From positions 62,001-126,000 of the forward strand of contig FWWN02000651.1 of the NCBI GenBank assembly GCA_900175165.2: a stretch of DNA of 64,000 nt. The letters run 5' to 3'. This document shows, one piece after another, positions 1-10,872 of the stretch. The translations under genes were made by a program, and so were the position numbers. The stretch comes from Rhizomucor pusillus. Taxonomy: Eukaryota; Mucoromycota; Mucoromycetes; Mucorales; Lichtheimiaceae. Each line of letters opens with the position of its first letter. Within the stretch, counting starts at the first letter, position 1. The notes beneath the pieces were generated by a model, which was given only the letters and a program-made list of their open reading frames with translations, was not told the DNA's origin and searched no databases.

Positions 1-1484
1 TTACTGTATCTCCCAGCTACGAATCTTCACTCGGGTAGTTCTAACATGTCTAGGGTCAAGTATTGCATTGTCTGTAGCTTACAGCCCATCTAATAACTCT
101 GGAAAACTCCGTCCTGACCTCTTGTTAGAGCCTGCGGTTGGGAGTTGGAGTCCCCTCTGGTCTCCATGTATAGAAGGAGAATTCGTCGAATTTGTATAGC
201 GGCGTTGATATCTCGATTAAAGTTCTTAGGAGCGTGATCCTACTTGGAGTTAGTCACCATCGGTGCATGCACTAACATTTCATATGCTTACTGCTCGGCC
301 TTCTTGGTGGTTGGGGCATACTTTTAGGCCATGCACTTCTTGACCTTTGAATGTATGAGATTGGAGCTCTTTTCACAGGTGCAAGGAAAGGCTTACCCGA
401 TAGTACCAGTTTGTATTCGGACATTTACTCGATGGATGCATCAGCTAACCATCCTCGTCTTTGCACGAAAGCCTTTCCTTCCTCTCCCACTGTTCGCCGC
501 CGTCAGAGAACGGAATACATGTTGCCTTCTATTGTCCGTCCAAGTGGGATGGTTAGCCAATGCACTTCGCATAACAGCCAGAAACGGTTAGGTCGTATTT
601 GTGTTCACATTGGCAACCATTCATGTCTCTGTATGGAATTAGTTCGTTGTCGCCGAATGCGCATGTAATACTGGTCTTGTATTCGTCAACAAAGACGACC
701 AACGCATGTCGTGCTAGATCCTTCGCAAAAAGCTATATATTAGGATTGTTCAATTTGTTAGATGAGTGCACTATCTGGTTATATTGCTTAACATACCCAA
801 TGTGGTAATGGACTGAGCGTCTTCATATGAGGAATGTTAGCGCTTCCCAAAGCTATAATGCATGGTCAATGGTCTTTCTCCCAGCCGTTCTCTGCAGCTA
901 TCCTTCTCTCGAGCCCCCGAGCGAGTTTCCCACTCTCGCCTGCTAGTTGTATGGATAAGTTATTACAAAAATCAGACCAAAGATGACCAACAGGCACGTT
1001 TGCCGGAGTATGTCCCAACAATTAATGTATAATGGCCGCTTGCATGGGCTGCCTTGCCGCCGAATACAAGGTTTGACGATGCCATCTATGTTTGAAGTGA
1101 CTGTTGAATGTAAACAAGCTACACAAACCCATAAGTAACTATTCGGTTATATCTGTACATAACACGCCCAAATTAGAGCAGGTTTTGCTAACTTCTGATG
1201 CAAAAGCTCAATGTTGTGACATAGTCTTGAAATTCGAGAAACGTCGGAACGCTGGGTGGATGCTGCTGTAATTGCTCATATTCGATATTGATATTGGACT
1301 TTTCACGATTTTTGTTTTCCTGCAATTTATTCCAGTTTACTTGAGTCTGATGTCTTAAGCAGCACAGTTAGCTTCAACGTACTGAAACGTGATCAGATTG
1401 TTTCTACTTACTAGTAAAACTGGCCTATAGTCTCGATGATATTGTTGCAAGCAATTGGCTACTCATCGGGCGCGCCAGGTATGA
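1..1484. other. Gene-poor left end, nothing recognised
   Basis: No reading frame here resembles a known protein. The open frames between about 330 and 810 overlap in two phases, have no plausible splice partners and look like chance frames. I see no tRNA, no clear inverted repeat and no simple-sequence tract. It may be intergenic DNA or decayed repeat sequence. Confidence 0.4.
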
Positions 1485-1637
1485 ATGTCCTTTTTCCTAA
1501 CCACGGAAGATCGTAAAAGTATGCCTCTGTCGAAATTCGGGATCAATGCCGACGATTCGGTTATTTTGAAGGCGCAGGGTATCGAGACCCTGGAGCTGTT
1601 TAAGGCCCGCCCGTCTTCACTTGGAAACTTCTCTTGA
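1485..1637 (+). CDS. Possible 50-residue ORF or terminal exon, unknown
   Basis: An ATG-to-TGA frame of 50 codons lies just upstream of the U1-C gene. Its composition is protein-like: the stretch GINADDSVILKAQGIETLEL is amphipathic and free of low complexity. A GTATGA donor-like site at 1479 and a CTAAC branch-like site at about 1496 sit at its start, so it may really be the last exon of a plus-strand gene whose upstream exons I cannot identify. No family is recognised. It could be a chance frame. Confidence 0.25.
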   Translation: MSFFLTTEDRKSMPLSKFGINADDSVILKAQGIETLELFKARPSSLGNFS

Positions 1638-1684
1638 GCGTGAATCCATCGCGCTTCATCCACTTGAACTGTAGATCTTTGAAG

Positions 1685-2540
1685 ATGCCGAAATATTATT
1701 GCGGTAGGGAATGGAACGATGTTATAATTAGGACAAATGTGGTTTACAAGCTACTGTTTTTGCAGAATATTGTGATATTTTCCTGACACACGATAGCGGT
1801 AAGCTTCTTGTTGATTCTTTGCATTTCTGGACTGCATGTACCGATGCTCATTGTCTTTTAGCTTCGGTGCGCAAGGCCCATAATAACGGTAAAAACCATA
1901 TTGCCAACGTGCGAAACTACTATGCAGGTAGCTTGCTCTCTTTAGAATTGCTTGCATTCATCTTGTACTCACTCAATGTTCCAGAGATCTCGCAGGATAA
2001 GGCACAAGCGATCATTGATGAAATCACAAAAGCTTATGAGAACTCAACCGCAGGTATTTTCGCAGATCATTACGACTATGTATATACGACACAACTCTGA
2101 TTTTTACGTGATATAGTCTTACCACCTCAATATGCCGGAATTCCACAAACTCCTGTGGGTGGGCCGCCTTGTAAGCCTTTGTTTTTAATCTTCATATGTG
2201 CTTGATTATCTGACGCTCTGCTATGTTTTTGGTAGATCCTCCACCACCACACATGATGGGACGACCTCCACCAATGCCTCCACATATGATGGGACGACCT
2301 CCACCGCCTGGTTATCCGCCATACCCGCCACCGCCAGGTCAAGGTATCCCGCCTCCTCCAGGTGAGTTTCCGGAATCATTGAGCAACGAAATGGTACAGC
2401 TAACGTTGATGTCACAAGGTCAACGCCCGCCACCACCAGGACAGCAACCGCAACCACCCATGTACGGTCAAGGTGGCCCTCCACCTCCACCTGGGTACTA
2501 TGGAGGTCCACCTCCACCTCGCCCACCATCAAGTTCATAG
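1685..2540 (+). CDS. U1 small nuclear ribonucleoprotein C (U1-C)
   Basis: Component of the U1 snRNP that stabilises pairing of U1 snRNA with the 5' splice site; nuclear. Predicted exons are 1685-1703, 1766-1798, 1862-1927, 1985-2053, 2117-2170 and 2236-2540. The spliced N-terminus starts MPKYYCEYCDIFLTHDS and continues with VRKAHNNGKNHIANVRNYYA, the hallmark U1-type C2H2 zinc finger (two Cys in CEYC, two His in the KAH and KNH parts). An IIDEITKAYE helix follows, then a long Pro/Gly/Met tail with PPPPG repeats, as in the family. A further in-frame 57-nt stretch (about 2362-2418) starts GTGAGT and ends ACAAG and may be a seventh intron. The protein is then about 162 residues (human SNRPC is about 159) instead of 181. 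Lunapark converges on it downstream. Confidence 0.9.
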
Positions 2541-2597
2541 GCTTAGCCATTCACCAATCAAAATAAAGAGTACTTGAAAGTTTCACTCTCTTTTCTC

Positions 2598-3873
2598 TTA
2601 TCCCATCACGTGTTTCCCAGCACAAGTAAATATGTTAGGATCGTTGCTATCACGTTGACGTCGCCTCCTTACGCGTGCTGCAATGGTATCTTCTTCCTTG
2701 GGCGAATCCTCCTCGATCTCCTTGTCAGAATTGGCATCGAATCGGCCTTTATCTTGTTCGATATCCTGTTTCGCTTCAGACTGATCCTCTTGTGTGATTG
2801 CGCTGTTTGGACGGCTGCTGTTTGGTGTTGAAGGTGGGATTACCGGTCCATTCGGGTGTAGCTGTCGTGATTTGCGTGATGGATTGAATTTTTTACATTG
2901 CGGACAGACATATTCTATCGATAAATCAGTGAGAAAAGAAAGAGAGGAAAACTGGCGTGGTAACATAGCCAAGAATGTACGTACGGATAAAATCGATTTC
3001 TTGAGGGAGTACAAGACCATTGTGAGCAAAACAGTGGTTGCAAACAAGTGCAAATTTGGCTTCCGGGCCTTCGTCGCTAACTACCGCATCGATTAACCGA
3101 TCATACCACTGTCTTTGGCGTGGCCTAGCTGCTGCCGCTTGCATAAGCTGAGGAACAGCAGGTGTTGCGGCGAGCGTAGCAGGACGCGTGACCGCATTTG
3201 CTGCAGCCATAGCTGATGGTGATGCAGCAGGCTTCTGTTGGCTTTGCTGCTGTGGCTGCTGCCGCTGCTGCTGTTGTTGTTGTTGCCCTCCATGAGGTTT
3301 CGTAGAAGATCCGTTCTCGTATCGATCCAGCAACGATTTTGTGGCATAATATAAAGTCTTCTTTTTCAATTCTTCTACCTTGCGCTTTTGCTCTGCGCGC
3401 AACGACATCAAATTCGCTTCTTCCTGGGATTGTTTGCGTGTGTAGAACCATTTTAACGACTTTCTGCCATAATACGTTCTTTTTTCGTGCACGACGCGAG
3501 TTAATTTCCGTTTCGTTACTGCATTATGCAAGCTCTTACATGACAGGTACAAAAAATACTTGCAATGCGACGAGAAGATTCGTTTCGAACGTTTTTTCTC
3601 GGTTGTGAAATATAAATACACAGTACAAGAGACACACGGCCCATACTATCGCGGCGTACAGTACAAACAAGACTCTCCAGCGTCGTTCCCTGAGCTTGAT
3701 CTCGGATAGTTTGATTTCTGCCTTTTGAATGTTGGCATCAAGCTCTGAAAGGATCTTCTCATAATCGTCCGAGCGAGTCTAGGTTTCAAAGCAGCAGTGT
3801 AAATATGCACAAAGACTCTTGTTGCTCTAAAGGACAAATTTCATGCCTTGGATTTTGACAGGAAGTTTCCCAT
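2598..3873 (-). CDS. LNP1: Lunapark family ER three-way junction protein
   Basis: Integral ER membrane protein that stabilises three-way tubule junctions. Predicted exons (minus): 3873-3847, 3778-3540, 3478-2985, 2914-2598, giving about 358 residues. The N-terminus MGNFLSKSK has a myristoylation-type glycine. A DDYEKILSELDANIQKAE coiled coil follows, then two close membrane segments (VLFVLYAAIVWAVCLLY and LLVALQVFFVPVI), then a second coiled coil (AEQKRKVEELKKKTLYYATK) and a polyglutamine tract. The C-terminal zinc ribbon is present as CNHC and CPQC, the second pair in the last exon, with the family signature WYDRLIDAVV and FAHNGLVLP before it. The acidic-basic tail is typical. The first intron appears to start GCATGA rather than GT; this model alone links the MGNFLSK exon in frame. 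It is divergent from the Ctr gene, 349 bp away. Confidence 0.88.
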
Positions 3874-4222
3874 TGATCTTGTCGTGTGTTTCGCACAAAA
3901 CCACCAAAAAGAGGTCTTCACAGAATATTATCAATCGCCGCTATTCCGCACATGCTTGATCCAACATTTGTTTGCTTATTCCAAGACAGAATCCCTTGTG
4001 AAAATTGAAGGTCTGAGCGCCTGAGCAGTTGGTTCTCCTGACTCTCGTTTGTACATTATCCAGCACTCCAAAGTACTACATATAAGCGAAGTAATAATGA
4101 GTCTCCCTTTTTTCTGTGCTTCGTCGCCCCCGAATCAGAATACGCAACGTGAAGGCTGACTTAATTTACTACCATAATTAAATACGCTTTAGGTTGCCCC
4201 AATCTCTTCTTGCTTGTCAGAT

Positions 4223-4893
4223 ATGGACGGACATCAAGGACATCACGAACACATCGGACACGATGGTCATGAAGGCCACGATATGCCTGCAATGTGTAGT
4301 ATGAATGCAAGCATCTTCACGCCAATGCTAGCACACTTGGATCGGTTTGTTAACACTGCGTTATCATTGCAGATGCTGTTCAACTGGCAAATACAAGATG
4401 TCTGTGTTGTGTATGAATGGTGGCATATCCATTCCGCACTCGAAATGTTTATATCATGCCTAGTTATCTTTGGTATCGCTGCCGCCTACGAGTATCTGAG
4501 AGCACAATCGAGCCACCTTGACCAAAGGTGGTACGAAGCCAATGCCAAAAGACAGGCCGATGCAACCCTTGGTGAAAATAGCGACGGAGAGGAAGATCAA
4601 GGATTACTACGCAGAAACACGGCTGTGTCTAGGTATGAGCACTCTACGATGGTCGGTGTATGCACAAATTTGCTCTAACGTAAAATGGGGATGATAGTAG
4701 GCTGAGTCGAAATCAAGAGATTATGAGATCCACGATATACGCTATTTTGGTAGCCATCAGTTTCTGGCTGATGCTAGTGTTTATGACATACAATGGCTTT
4801 TTGATGATTGCTGTAGTGCTGGGAGCTGGATTTGGTCATTTTATTTTTGGACGCGGCAAGCTGGCTGCCAACCGCTCTATCCAGTGCCATTAA
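4223..4893 (+). CDS. Ctr-family high-affinity copper transporter
   Basis: Imports Cu(I) across the plasma or vacuolar membrane as a trimer. Predicted exons 4223-4306, 4373-4632 and 4701-4893 give 178 residues. The N-terminus is rich in His and Met (DGHQGHHEHIGHDGHEGHD, then MPAMCSMN), a metal-collecting region. TM1 begins at MLFNW, TM2 carries FMTYNGFLMIAVVLG in place of the classical MxxxM, and TM3 has the packing motif GAGFGHFIFG. The C-terminus ends in CH, a common Ctr copper-transfer motif. The acidic cytosolic loop (ENSDGEEDQG) separates TM1 and TM2. The first intron is GC-AG (4307-4372, 66 nt, no stop in frame), so an unspliced read adds 22 residues that no Ctr has. The metallothionein gene lies 3.4 kb downstream. 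Confidence 0.92.
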
Positions 4894-5600
4894 ATTTACC
4901 ACACTCCCTGTATGACGCATTTGCGAACGATAAAGACTTGTTCTGTTTACTGCTATTTATACCAAACTCTACGCGACAGAGACCTATAAGACCTGATAAA
5001 AGACCAATACTGCGGGATAGATCATGTGATAATGTTTATAATGATAAAGAGCCGTAAATAACAGCCCAAATGCATCATGCTGCAAGGTTGGGAGCGTGTT
5101 CGACGCACCCTGACATGCAAAACTTATCAGTTGTCATTGCTAAAGAACCCGCCTTTTCCATTTCGACCAGATTGAGATTTGTACGTTCTTTAAGACCATA
5201 GCCCTCGTCGGAACGGTGACTCTGGTTTTTTCTTTAGTTTTCACATCTTTGACAAGTTTCTTGTTACTTTTATGTAATTCTGCTGATCGGGCGCCACCGA
5301 CACGCGCAGCATCTTCAATCTAAATAAGACAAATGCAAATAAAGCCACTGGCTATGCTGTACTTGAGCACAACAGGAATACCTAGATGATAGCATCCTCT
5401 ATTTATAGTGTTTTACGGGTTGTTTTAATAGAAACCACTGCCTCATTCGCCACCAAACAGTACAAAAGACTCGCTTCGTCATTTTTTAGTCCTTGCTTTT
5501 AATAGTCATCAAAGCACAACGTCGTCCTTTCCCTTTCTTTCTTTCTTTCTCTCTCTCACTCTCTACAACCAAAACACTTCTGTATTCCCCCTTTGTATAT
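4894..5600. other. Intergenic; possible small minus-strand exon
   Basis: Between the copper transporter and the MFS gene there is one stretch of coding character on the minus strand, about 5320 to 5139. It follows an acceptor-like TTATTTAG, reads about 60 codons rich in Lys (for example KSNKKLVKDVKTKEKTRVTV) and ends at TAG (5139-5141). A second frame through the same exon starts from an ATG near 5387. No family is recognised and the first exon is uncertain. A CT-rich tract at 5525-5570 precedes the MFS start. Confidence 0.25.
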
Positions 5601-7956
5601 ATGAAACGGCCAATTCAGCAGCTCAATCTTACATCAAATGCATCACAGGCTACCATTGCCAACAATGATACTGTCATTAATTCGTCTTCGACTTTTTCGT
5701 TAGACGCAGTGGCCGAGCCCCCATCACGGACGCCTACTCCACCGTTATCCACGGTCTCATCGTCCGTACTCGAGCACGCTACACGGAAGAAGTCTTTGTG
5801 GACACGAATAAAGGCGCTAATAAAAAGTCGGACGGCATTTCGGCCGCCTGTCACCCACGATCCGCGACTCTTTTCAAAAGCACAAAAAAGATGGATCTTG
5901 GCATGCTTAGCACTCGGTTCTTCATTGAATGGCTTTTGCTCCACCATTTACGTTAGTTTACTGTATTCAAAATTGCAGCTGCTGTAATGGCTAACAGATA
6001 TCAAAAATCAAGTTCCCTGGAATTCCAAATATTACACAAGAGCTCGGTGCATCCACCATGGAAGTAACTTTGACTACGTCTCTGTTCATCTTATTCGGTG
6101 GTCTCGGTGTATGTTCAATCTATGCGTTTGTATGCATCGCTCAACTGCTACGAGGTAACTAACCTGCAATTCCTTTTTAGCCTATCATGTGGGCATCCAT
6201 GTCTGATCACTATCACATCCGAAGGTATAGCTACTTTGGAATTGACAACAAAAAAAGGTTAGAGGAACGAGCCGGTTGATTTACCAAATTCGTAGATTCT
6301 TATACTTGACATCACTCTTAATATTTACGGCAGCATCCATTGGATGTGCACTTGTAATCAATGTATATATGCTTATTGCATTCCGATGCATCCAATCAGT
6401 AGGCACTTCTGGTACGTCACAGAGAATAATGCATCGTACATTTTGTTCTTTGTTTCTAAATGTCGGATCGTGTTTCCAGTTACTATGTCTGTCGGCGCAG
6501 GCAAGTGTGCTTGCATTGGTCCAAACTCAACTAGCAGGCTTAATTATTTACACAGAGAAAAACATATAGGCACAGTATCTGACTGCTGGGAAATCACAGA
6601 GCGAGGTACAGCGTTTAGTATATTGTTCATTGGACAGTTCTTTGGGCCACTCGTTGGTAAGTGAGTCATTTGCATTCTTTTTTTCTTTTTCAAAGAAGAG
6701 AACAAGACCAAATAGACTGATTGTTACCTTGCTCATCAGGCCCTATTCTCGGAGGCGGTCTCACGACGGCGCTAGGCTGGCGTTCGACATTCTGGTTTTG
6801 CGCAGGCTACGGTATTTTTCTATTTTCATTTCTTTTTGCCTTTTTGCCGGAGACATATCGAATCGAGCGTATTTGGAGCAAAAACAAGGTCGATGACGAG
6901 AAGCAGACAACGGACTACTCTTCGGCACCTCCTCATTTGGACTTGGAGCAGGGAATAGATGGTATTACTGACAATTCGAGCACTGTCGCGACAATTAACA
7001 GCACAGCAGCCCGGCGACACAGCAACGGTAGCAGCCTGCCCTCCGTCGAGACCACCCAAACAATGAATCCTTTGAGAAGTGTCCTATTGCTACGGCATAT
7101 GTTTGTTACCATGATCGCTACTGGAACTGGCATCTGCTTCGGAACAATGTTTACTATTGAAACCATCATTCCTATCTTGTACGAAACCACGTACGGATTT
7201 GAATCATGGCAAACCGGTAAGACGCATGCTTCATGCTACTTTCCACATGCTGTCCTTTGTAGTTTGCTCCTTACGCTATTCATTCGAATCAAATGTAGGT
7301 CTTAGCTTCTTAGGTGCCGGCATCGGCAATGTTCTCGGCTCACTTGTTTCCGGCCATGTCTCCGACTGCCTAATCAAGAAGGCGCGCGCTAGACGAGGAG
7401 GCCTCGCAAAAACTGAAGATCGCCTGACCCTCAACGCATGGTACATGCATATTTACTTATTGGCGGCATCTCTGCGAATATACGCTAATCATCAAACTAG
7501 GCCTGGCGGATATATTATTGTTCCAATGGGGGTCCTTTTGTTCGGCTGGAGCGTCTATTTGCAATGGACCGTCTGGGTATCCATTGTTGCATTTGGAACC
7601 GTCTGCTTTGGTATGAGCCAAGGTATGGTTTCTTGTGTAACATTTGCCCAGTTGCTGCTTACTGCAAACTCTAACCAAAAACAATATTTACAGTATACGC
7701 TGCAGGTTCTGCATATCTCGTGGATGCAATCCCAGGCAAGGGTGCATCAGTCACGGCAGCTTCCAATGTTGTGCGGATGGGCATGGCTTGCGTCCTCAGT
7801 CTCATCGCTGAGCCTGTTGTTCAAACTATAGGTCCAGGGTATTTGAGCGTCATATTAGCAGCTCTCAATATTCTGGGCATCAGTCTCTATTCAATCGTCA
7901 AGATCAAAGGCCAGACGTTGCGTCAACGCGCAGGTTTTGGAGAGAACCATGAATAA
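5601..7956 (+). CDS. MFS transporter, DHA1 (drug:H+ antiporter)-like
   Basis: Predicted twelve-helix major facilitator of the plasma membrane; substrate unknown. Start at 5601 (MKRPIQQLNL) is the first ATG after a pyrimidine-rich leader. A long hydrophilic N-terminus (about 100 residues) leads to TM1 (WILACLALGSSLNGFCSTIY). Signature blocks, spread over about nine exons, are FPGIPNITQELG, ASMSDHYHIRR (motif A loop), VGAGTVSD and ERGTAFSILFIGQFFGPLVG (motif C region), GGGLTTALGWRSTFWF and LPETYRI at the end of the first half. A Ser/Thr-rich central loop follows, then GLSFLGAGIGNVLGSLVSG and YAAGSAYLVDAIPGKGASV in the second half. The block VGAGTVSD only reads through if the intron at 6501-6569 starts with GCAAGT (GC-AG). 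DHA1 members export drugs, polyamines or organic acids; the sequence does not decide among them. Confidence 0.85.
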
Positions 7957-8333
7957 CATTGTATTTCTATGGCATCGTTTGCCGTATATTATCTTATCAT
8001 GTGCATCAAGCTTCATTGTATATTTGTCTTTACACATAGTTTTTAAAGTAATCGATGTATATTTGCAAAATACGTCCATTCAATATGCACACCGGAAGCT
8101 ATCACTAGTATTCCTCTTTAGCTTGCATCCTTGAAGTAAAAACGGCCAATGCATGCACTGAATAGCAGATTTCTCTTTAGACAATTCTGATATAAGGAAC
8201 AACTAGTTTATTATTTTCTTTGAAACCAAAAAGAAAAAATCATTTCGCTCAAGCTCGTGGACATGATGTATGAGCGAGACGAACTAGTTCCGATTGATAA
8301 TTGAATTCGAGCGGCAAACGTAAACAGGTCTCT
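7957..8333. other. Intergenic 3' regions, nothing recognised
   Basis: AT-rich sequence between the convergent ends of the MFS gene and the metallothionein gene. It probably holds both 3' UTRs; TAAAAA-type and AATAAA-like runs occur but I cannot fix polyadenylation sites. Confidence 0.4.
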
Positions 8334-8476
8334 TTACTTCTTGCAGCAAGAGCAGTTGCAGTTGCATCGAGCACCGCTTTGGCAGGTTCTATGAAATGCC
8401 ATCATATTTAATCCCTGACTCGCTATGTGCCTTCGAGTTTAGCTTACGAGCAGCAGTTGCATCCAGCTTGTTTCAT
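8334..8476 (-). CDS. Copper-type fungal metallothionein (27 residues)
   Basis: Small cytosolic metal-thiolate protein that buffers and detoxifies Cu(I) and similar ions. Two exons, 8476-8448 and 8388-8334, flank a 59-nt GT-AG intron (8447-8389, GTAAGC...CATAG). The spliced protein is 27 residues with nine cysteines, at positions 6, 8, 9, 12, 18, 20, 22, 24 and 25, so Cys-X-Cys and Cys-Cys patterns dominate and there are no aromatic residues. This matches the short Neurospora/Agaricus-type copper metallothioneins in size and Cys density. It is too short for normal ORF calling. A TATA-like box and a candidate copper-factor site lie just upstream, and a Ctr copper importer is in the same neighbourhood. 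Which metal it binds in vivo is inferred. Confidence 0.82.
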
Positions 8477-8530
8477 GATTGATTCTTGTTAAATGTCTTG
8501 TTGAGTACAGGTCAGGATGATCGGTAACTG

Positions 8531-8566
8531 GTCGCCCTTTTATATTTTTTTTTTTTTTTTCGCTGG
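8531..8566 (-). promoter_or_regulatory. Metallothionein promoter: TATA box, T-tract, ACE-like site
   Basis: Upstream of the metallothionein ATG the minus strand has ATATAAAAGGG (about 8536-8546), a strong TATA box about 60 bp from the start codon. Next to it is an unbroken 18-base T/A tract. On the plus strand its edge reads TTTTCGCTGG (8557-8566), which fits the HTHNNGCTGD consensus bound by copper-fist activators (Ace1/Amt1/Cuf1 type). The TATA call is direct; the copper-fist assignment is inference from one site. Confidence 0.4.
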
Positions 8567-8889
8567 CTTCGTCGTTGCTCTCTCTATGCGAGCTTGGCGA
8601 TGTTCAGCAGGCGGATCACTTGACATCCGGAATCCCAACCATAAAAAGTATACGTTTAGATAGCCGGAACTAATATAAAATTTTACAGACTACTGCACTT
8701 TACTTTCCCGGATCCATGATAGTCGTACCAGATCTCATCAATATATGCTTTTTAAATCACTGTATACACGATGCACATGATCCTGAGCATCATCTGAGAT
8801 CTTTATCAAAACCTAATCCGCTTTTGGTGTCACACTAACATCTATCTAGGCAACAAGATGTCTGTGTGTCTGGTCCGGGAACATGTCCA

Positions 8890-9998
8890 TTATTTCAAAC
8901 ACAAGGCGTTTGGAGGAGATGCGACACCTCCTTCCTTGTTTAGAGGCGCGCTTGTAAACAGATATTCATAGACGCCATCGTGGGCCGAGTCCTCTGCTAA
9001 ATCCTCGAGATAAAACATTTCCCCAAGCATCATTCCGAACCCTCCAAGGCACTGGGCATCTATTATAAATAAATATATTATCTCATCACAGTCATGTGAG
9101 AGCCCAAGTAAAGTATTATAGTTCTTTTACTTACGGAGACTATCATCCCAGTTATGCGGTGGGAACGCCTCTAGCGCGATGACATCTGAGGCTACAGCAG
9201 CAAACTGGTGATCCCAGAGCCACTTGAATGTCTTCTGACATGCTTTGAGACCGATACATTGAGGTATCTTGGCGCCCGCCATTACCTCGGGCGTTTTCAG
9301 ATGCGCTGCCATCCATCCCATGCGTATTAGGAGAATATCTCCAGGCATGAACTTGACTTTTTGCTCTGCCGCCACCATTTCTAGCTCTTCAACTGTAACT
9401 TCTTGCCGAGACAGCGGTTTAAACTCTTGTTTGCAGTGTTTCTCAGCCCAGCGTGCATAATCAAGCAATACAGCGCGTCCAGCGATTCCGTGACGAGCAA
9501 CAAAATGCATTCCCAGGCGATCAGTTGCTTCGGGCCCTGGCGTGACCTCAGAAGGCGCAACGTTGTTGTAAAACCGGTGCGAACTCAAGTGGCAGACGTG
9601 TCGTAGACCGTCCCACTGCGTTGACGACTGTGTGTTGAAGTTGTCATAGACGTCGTCAAACTTGCGCCCATCATTGCTTCGGTCGCGTATTTGGTGCTGG
9701 ATCGCACTGCGTCCAAAGAAAGGTGGGTTCGGCTGCTCTAATCCCCAGTTAAGCGAGAACACGGCTCCTCGACGAACAAATTTCGTTGCCTTTTTGGGTT
9801 CTGCACTCAGCATCTGCATCATCTACTTCATTTTCTAGCGCAAACGATATCTATGCTCACCTGAGCAATGCGCTCTGCCGTTAAAAAATTCAGGGTGCCT
9901 AGATTATCATGTAGGCCCCAGACGCCCCAGGCAGTGTGTGGAGGATACTTGGGGTCAATAGGCAACTCGTCGTAACGTGGAACACCCGTTTTCGTCAT
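8890..9998 (-). CDS. Cyclase-family (PF04199-type) hydrolase
   Basis: Member of the metal-dependent cyclase / kynurenine-formamidase-like superfamily; substrate unknown in fungi. Predicted exons 9998-9861, 9813-9135 and 9059-8890 give about 328 residues. The start MTKTGVPRYDELPIDPKYPP and WGVWGLHDNLGTLNFLT match the usual N-terminus. The metal-site region reads STQWDGLRH (family HxGTHxD replaced by the QWDGLRH form common in fungal members). Further blocks are GIAGRAVLLDYARW, PGDILLIRMGW and VASDVIALEAFPPH, and the last exon carries MMLGEMFYLEDLA and SAPLNKEGGVASPPNA. The first acceptor could instead be at 9823, adding three residues. All conserved blocks are present, so it looks intact. Confidence 0.85.
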
Positions 9999-10206
9999 GT
10001 TTTGTGAAAGAAGGACTTCATGCTCATGCTTCCTTCCCCTTCACTCTTGGTCCAAGAACCGCTCTAATTGCCTATATTCCCGCGTACACGATTTTTTACT
10101 ACGTCCAATTCCCACAGTCTGGCTCTCGGTAAATACATTTTCCTTCATCTTGTAACTTGCAACTTTGTAATAGTTTTTAATATGTCTTTTATTGGTGATC
10201 TACTGA

Positions 10207-10872
10207 TTATTGTACAGGGTTTAAGGAGCTGTTATAGGAAACCTGGGCATTGGCACGGTTTGCCAAGGCCTGCTTGTGCAAATTGAGCTTCTTTTCTAAT
10301 ACGGCGCTGCTGCCTTGATGGATGTTAAAGATCTCGGCTGCAAAGCGTTGCTCAAATGTCTTTTCCGGTCGTCGGCCTGCTTCCTCCAGGATCCATACAA
10401 TGCCATATCGACGACGCTGTCGTGTTCGGAGAGGTGTAGGAATAGCAACAGATTTGCTGCCCTTTTTCGTGTTTACGAGCTTGAGAAGAGGTGAAGCGCT
10501 TTCAATAGCATCTTGCATGACCTGATATGGATCTTCACCATCGAGTTTCTGTTCAAGTAGCTTGATACTGTCTGATACAAGACGTTGTGCCCTCGCTCGT
10601 TTACCATCGCGCATAATTGTGTTTACTAGCTGAAGAATTACTGGGCTGTTAGGTCCAACAGGTTCTTGCAGTTCCTGCTCTGCAGAGGCCTCTTCTAATC
10701 GTTCTTCGTTGAAAACACTGTCGGCTGCTTGTGTCTTATTCCGGAATGCCGCAAACATGTCAACACCTGCTGGTGCTCCCGCTGTTGATAATGGTCTGTA
10801 CATGGTAGGCGCTGCTCGCTGCAAGGCACCGAGTGTGTTCTTTGTCCATAACTGCCATACGATGCTCGACAT
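10207..10872 (-). CDS. Mitochondrial small ribosomal subunit protein uS7m
   Basis: Binds the 3' domain of the mitochondrial small rRNA and nucleates head assembly. A single exon of 221 codons. Residues 1 to about 45 form a basic, Ser/Ala-rich mitochondrial targeting peptide (MSSIVWQLWTKNTLGALQRA). The S7 core follows: VNTIMRDGKRARAQRLVSDS, QDAIESASPLLKLVNTKKGS and the region with PTPLRTRQRRRYGIVWI. The C-terminus NLHKQALANRANAQVSYN is the usual basic helix. Length fits fungal Rsm7. No intron is needed. Confidence 0.9.
   Translation of the reverse strand: MSSIVWQLWTKNTLGALQRAAPTMYRPLSTAGAPAGVDMFAAFRNKTQAADSVFNEERLEEASAEQELQEPVGPNSPVILQLVNTIMRDGKRARAQRLVSDSIKLLEQKLDGEDPYQVMQDAIESASPLLKLVNTKKGSKSVAIPTPLRTRQRRRYGIVWILEEAGRRPEKTFEQRFAAEIFNIHQGSSAVLEKKLNLHKQALANRANAQVSYNSSLNPVQ

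Noticed and set aside
3960..3976. TTTGCTT word as a Mac1-type copper-starvation site upstream of Ctr
   Set aside because: The match is imperfect (TTTGCTC/TTTGCGC expected) and single; such heptamers are frequent in AT-rich DNA.
4214..4222. Upstream TTG start for the Ctr gene
   Set aside because: TTG is not a normal fungal initiator; the first ATG (4223) begins the typical His/Met-rich end.
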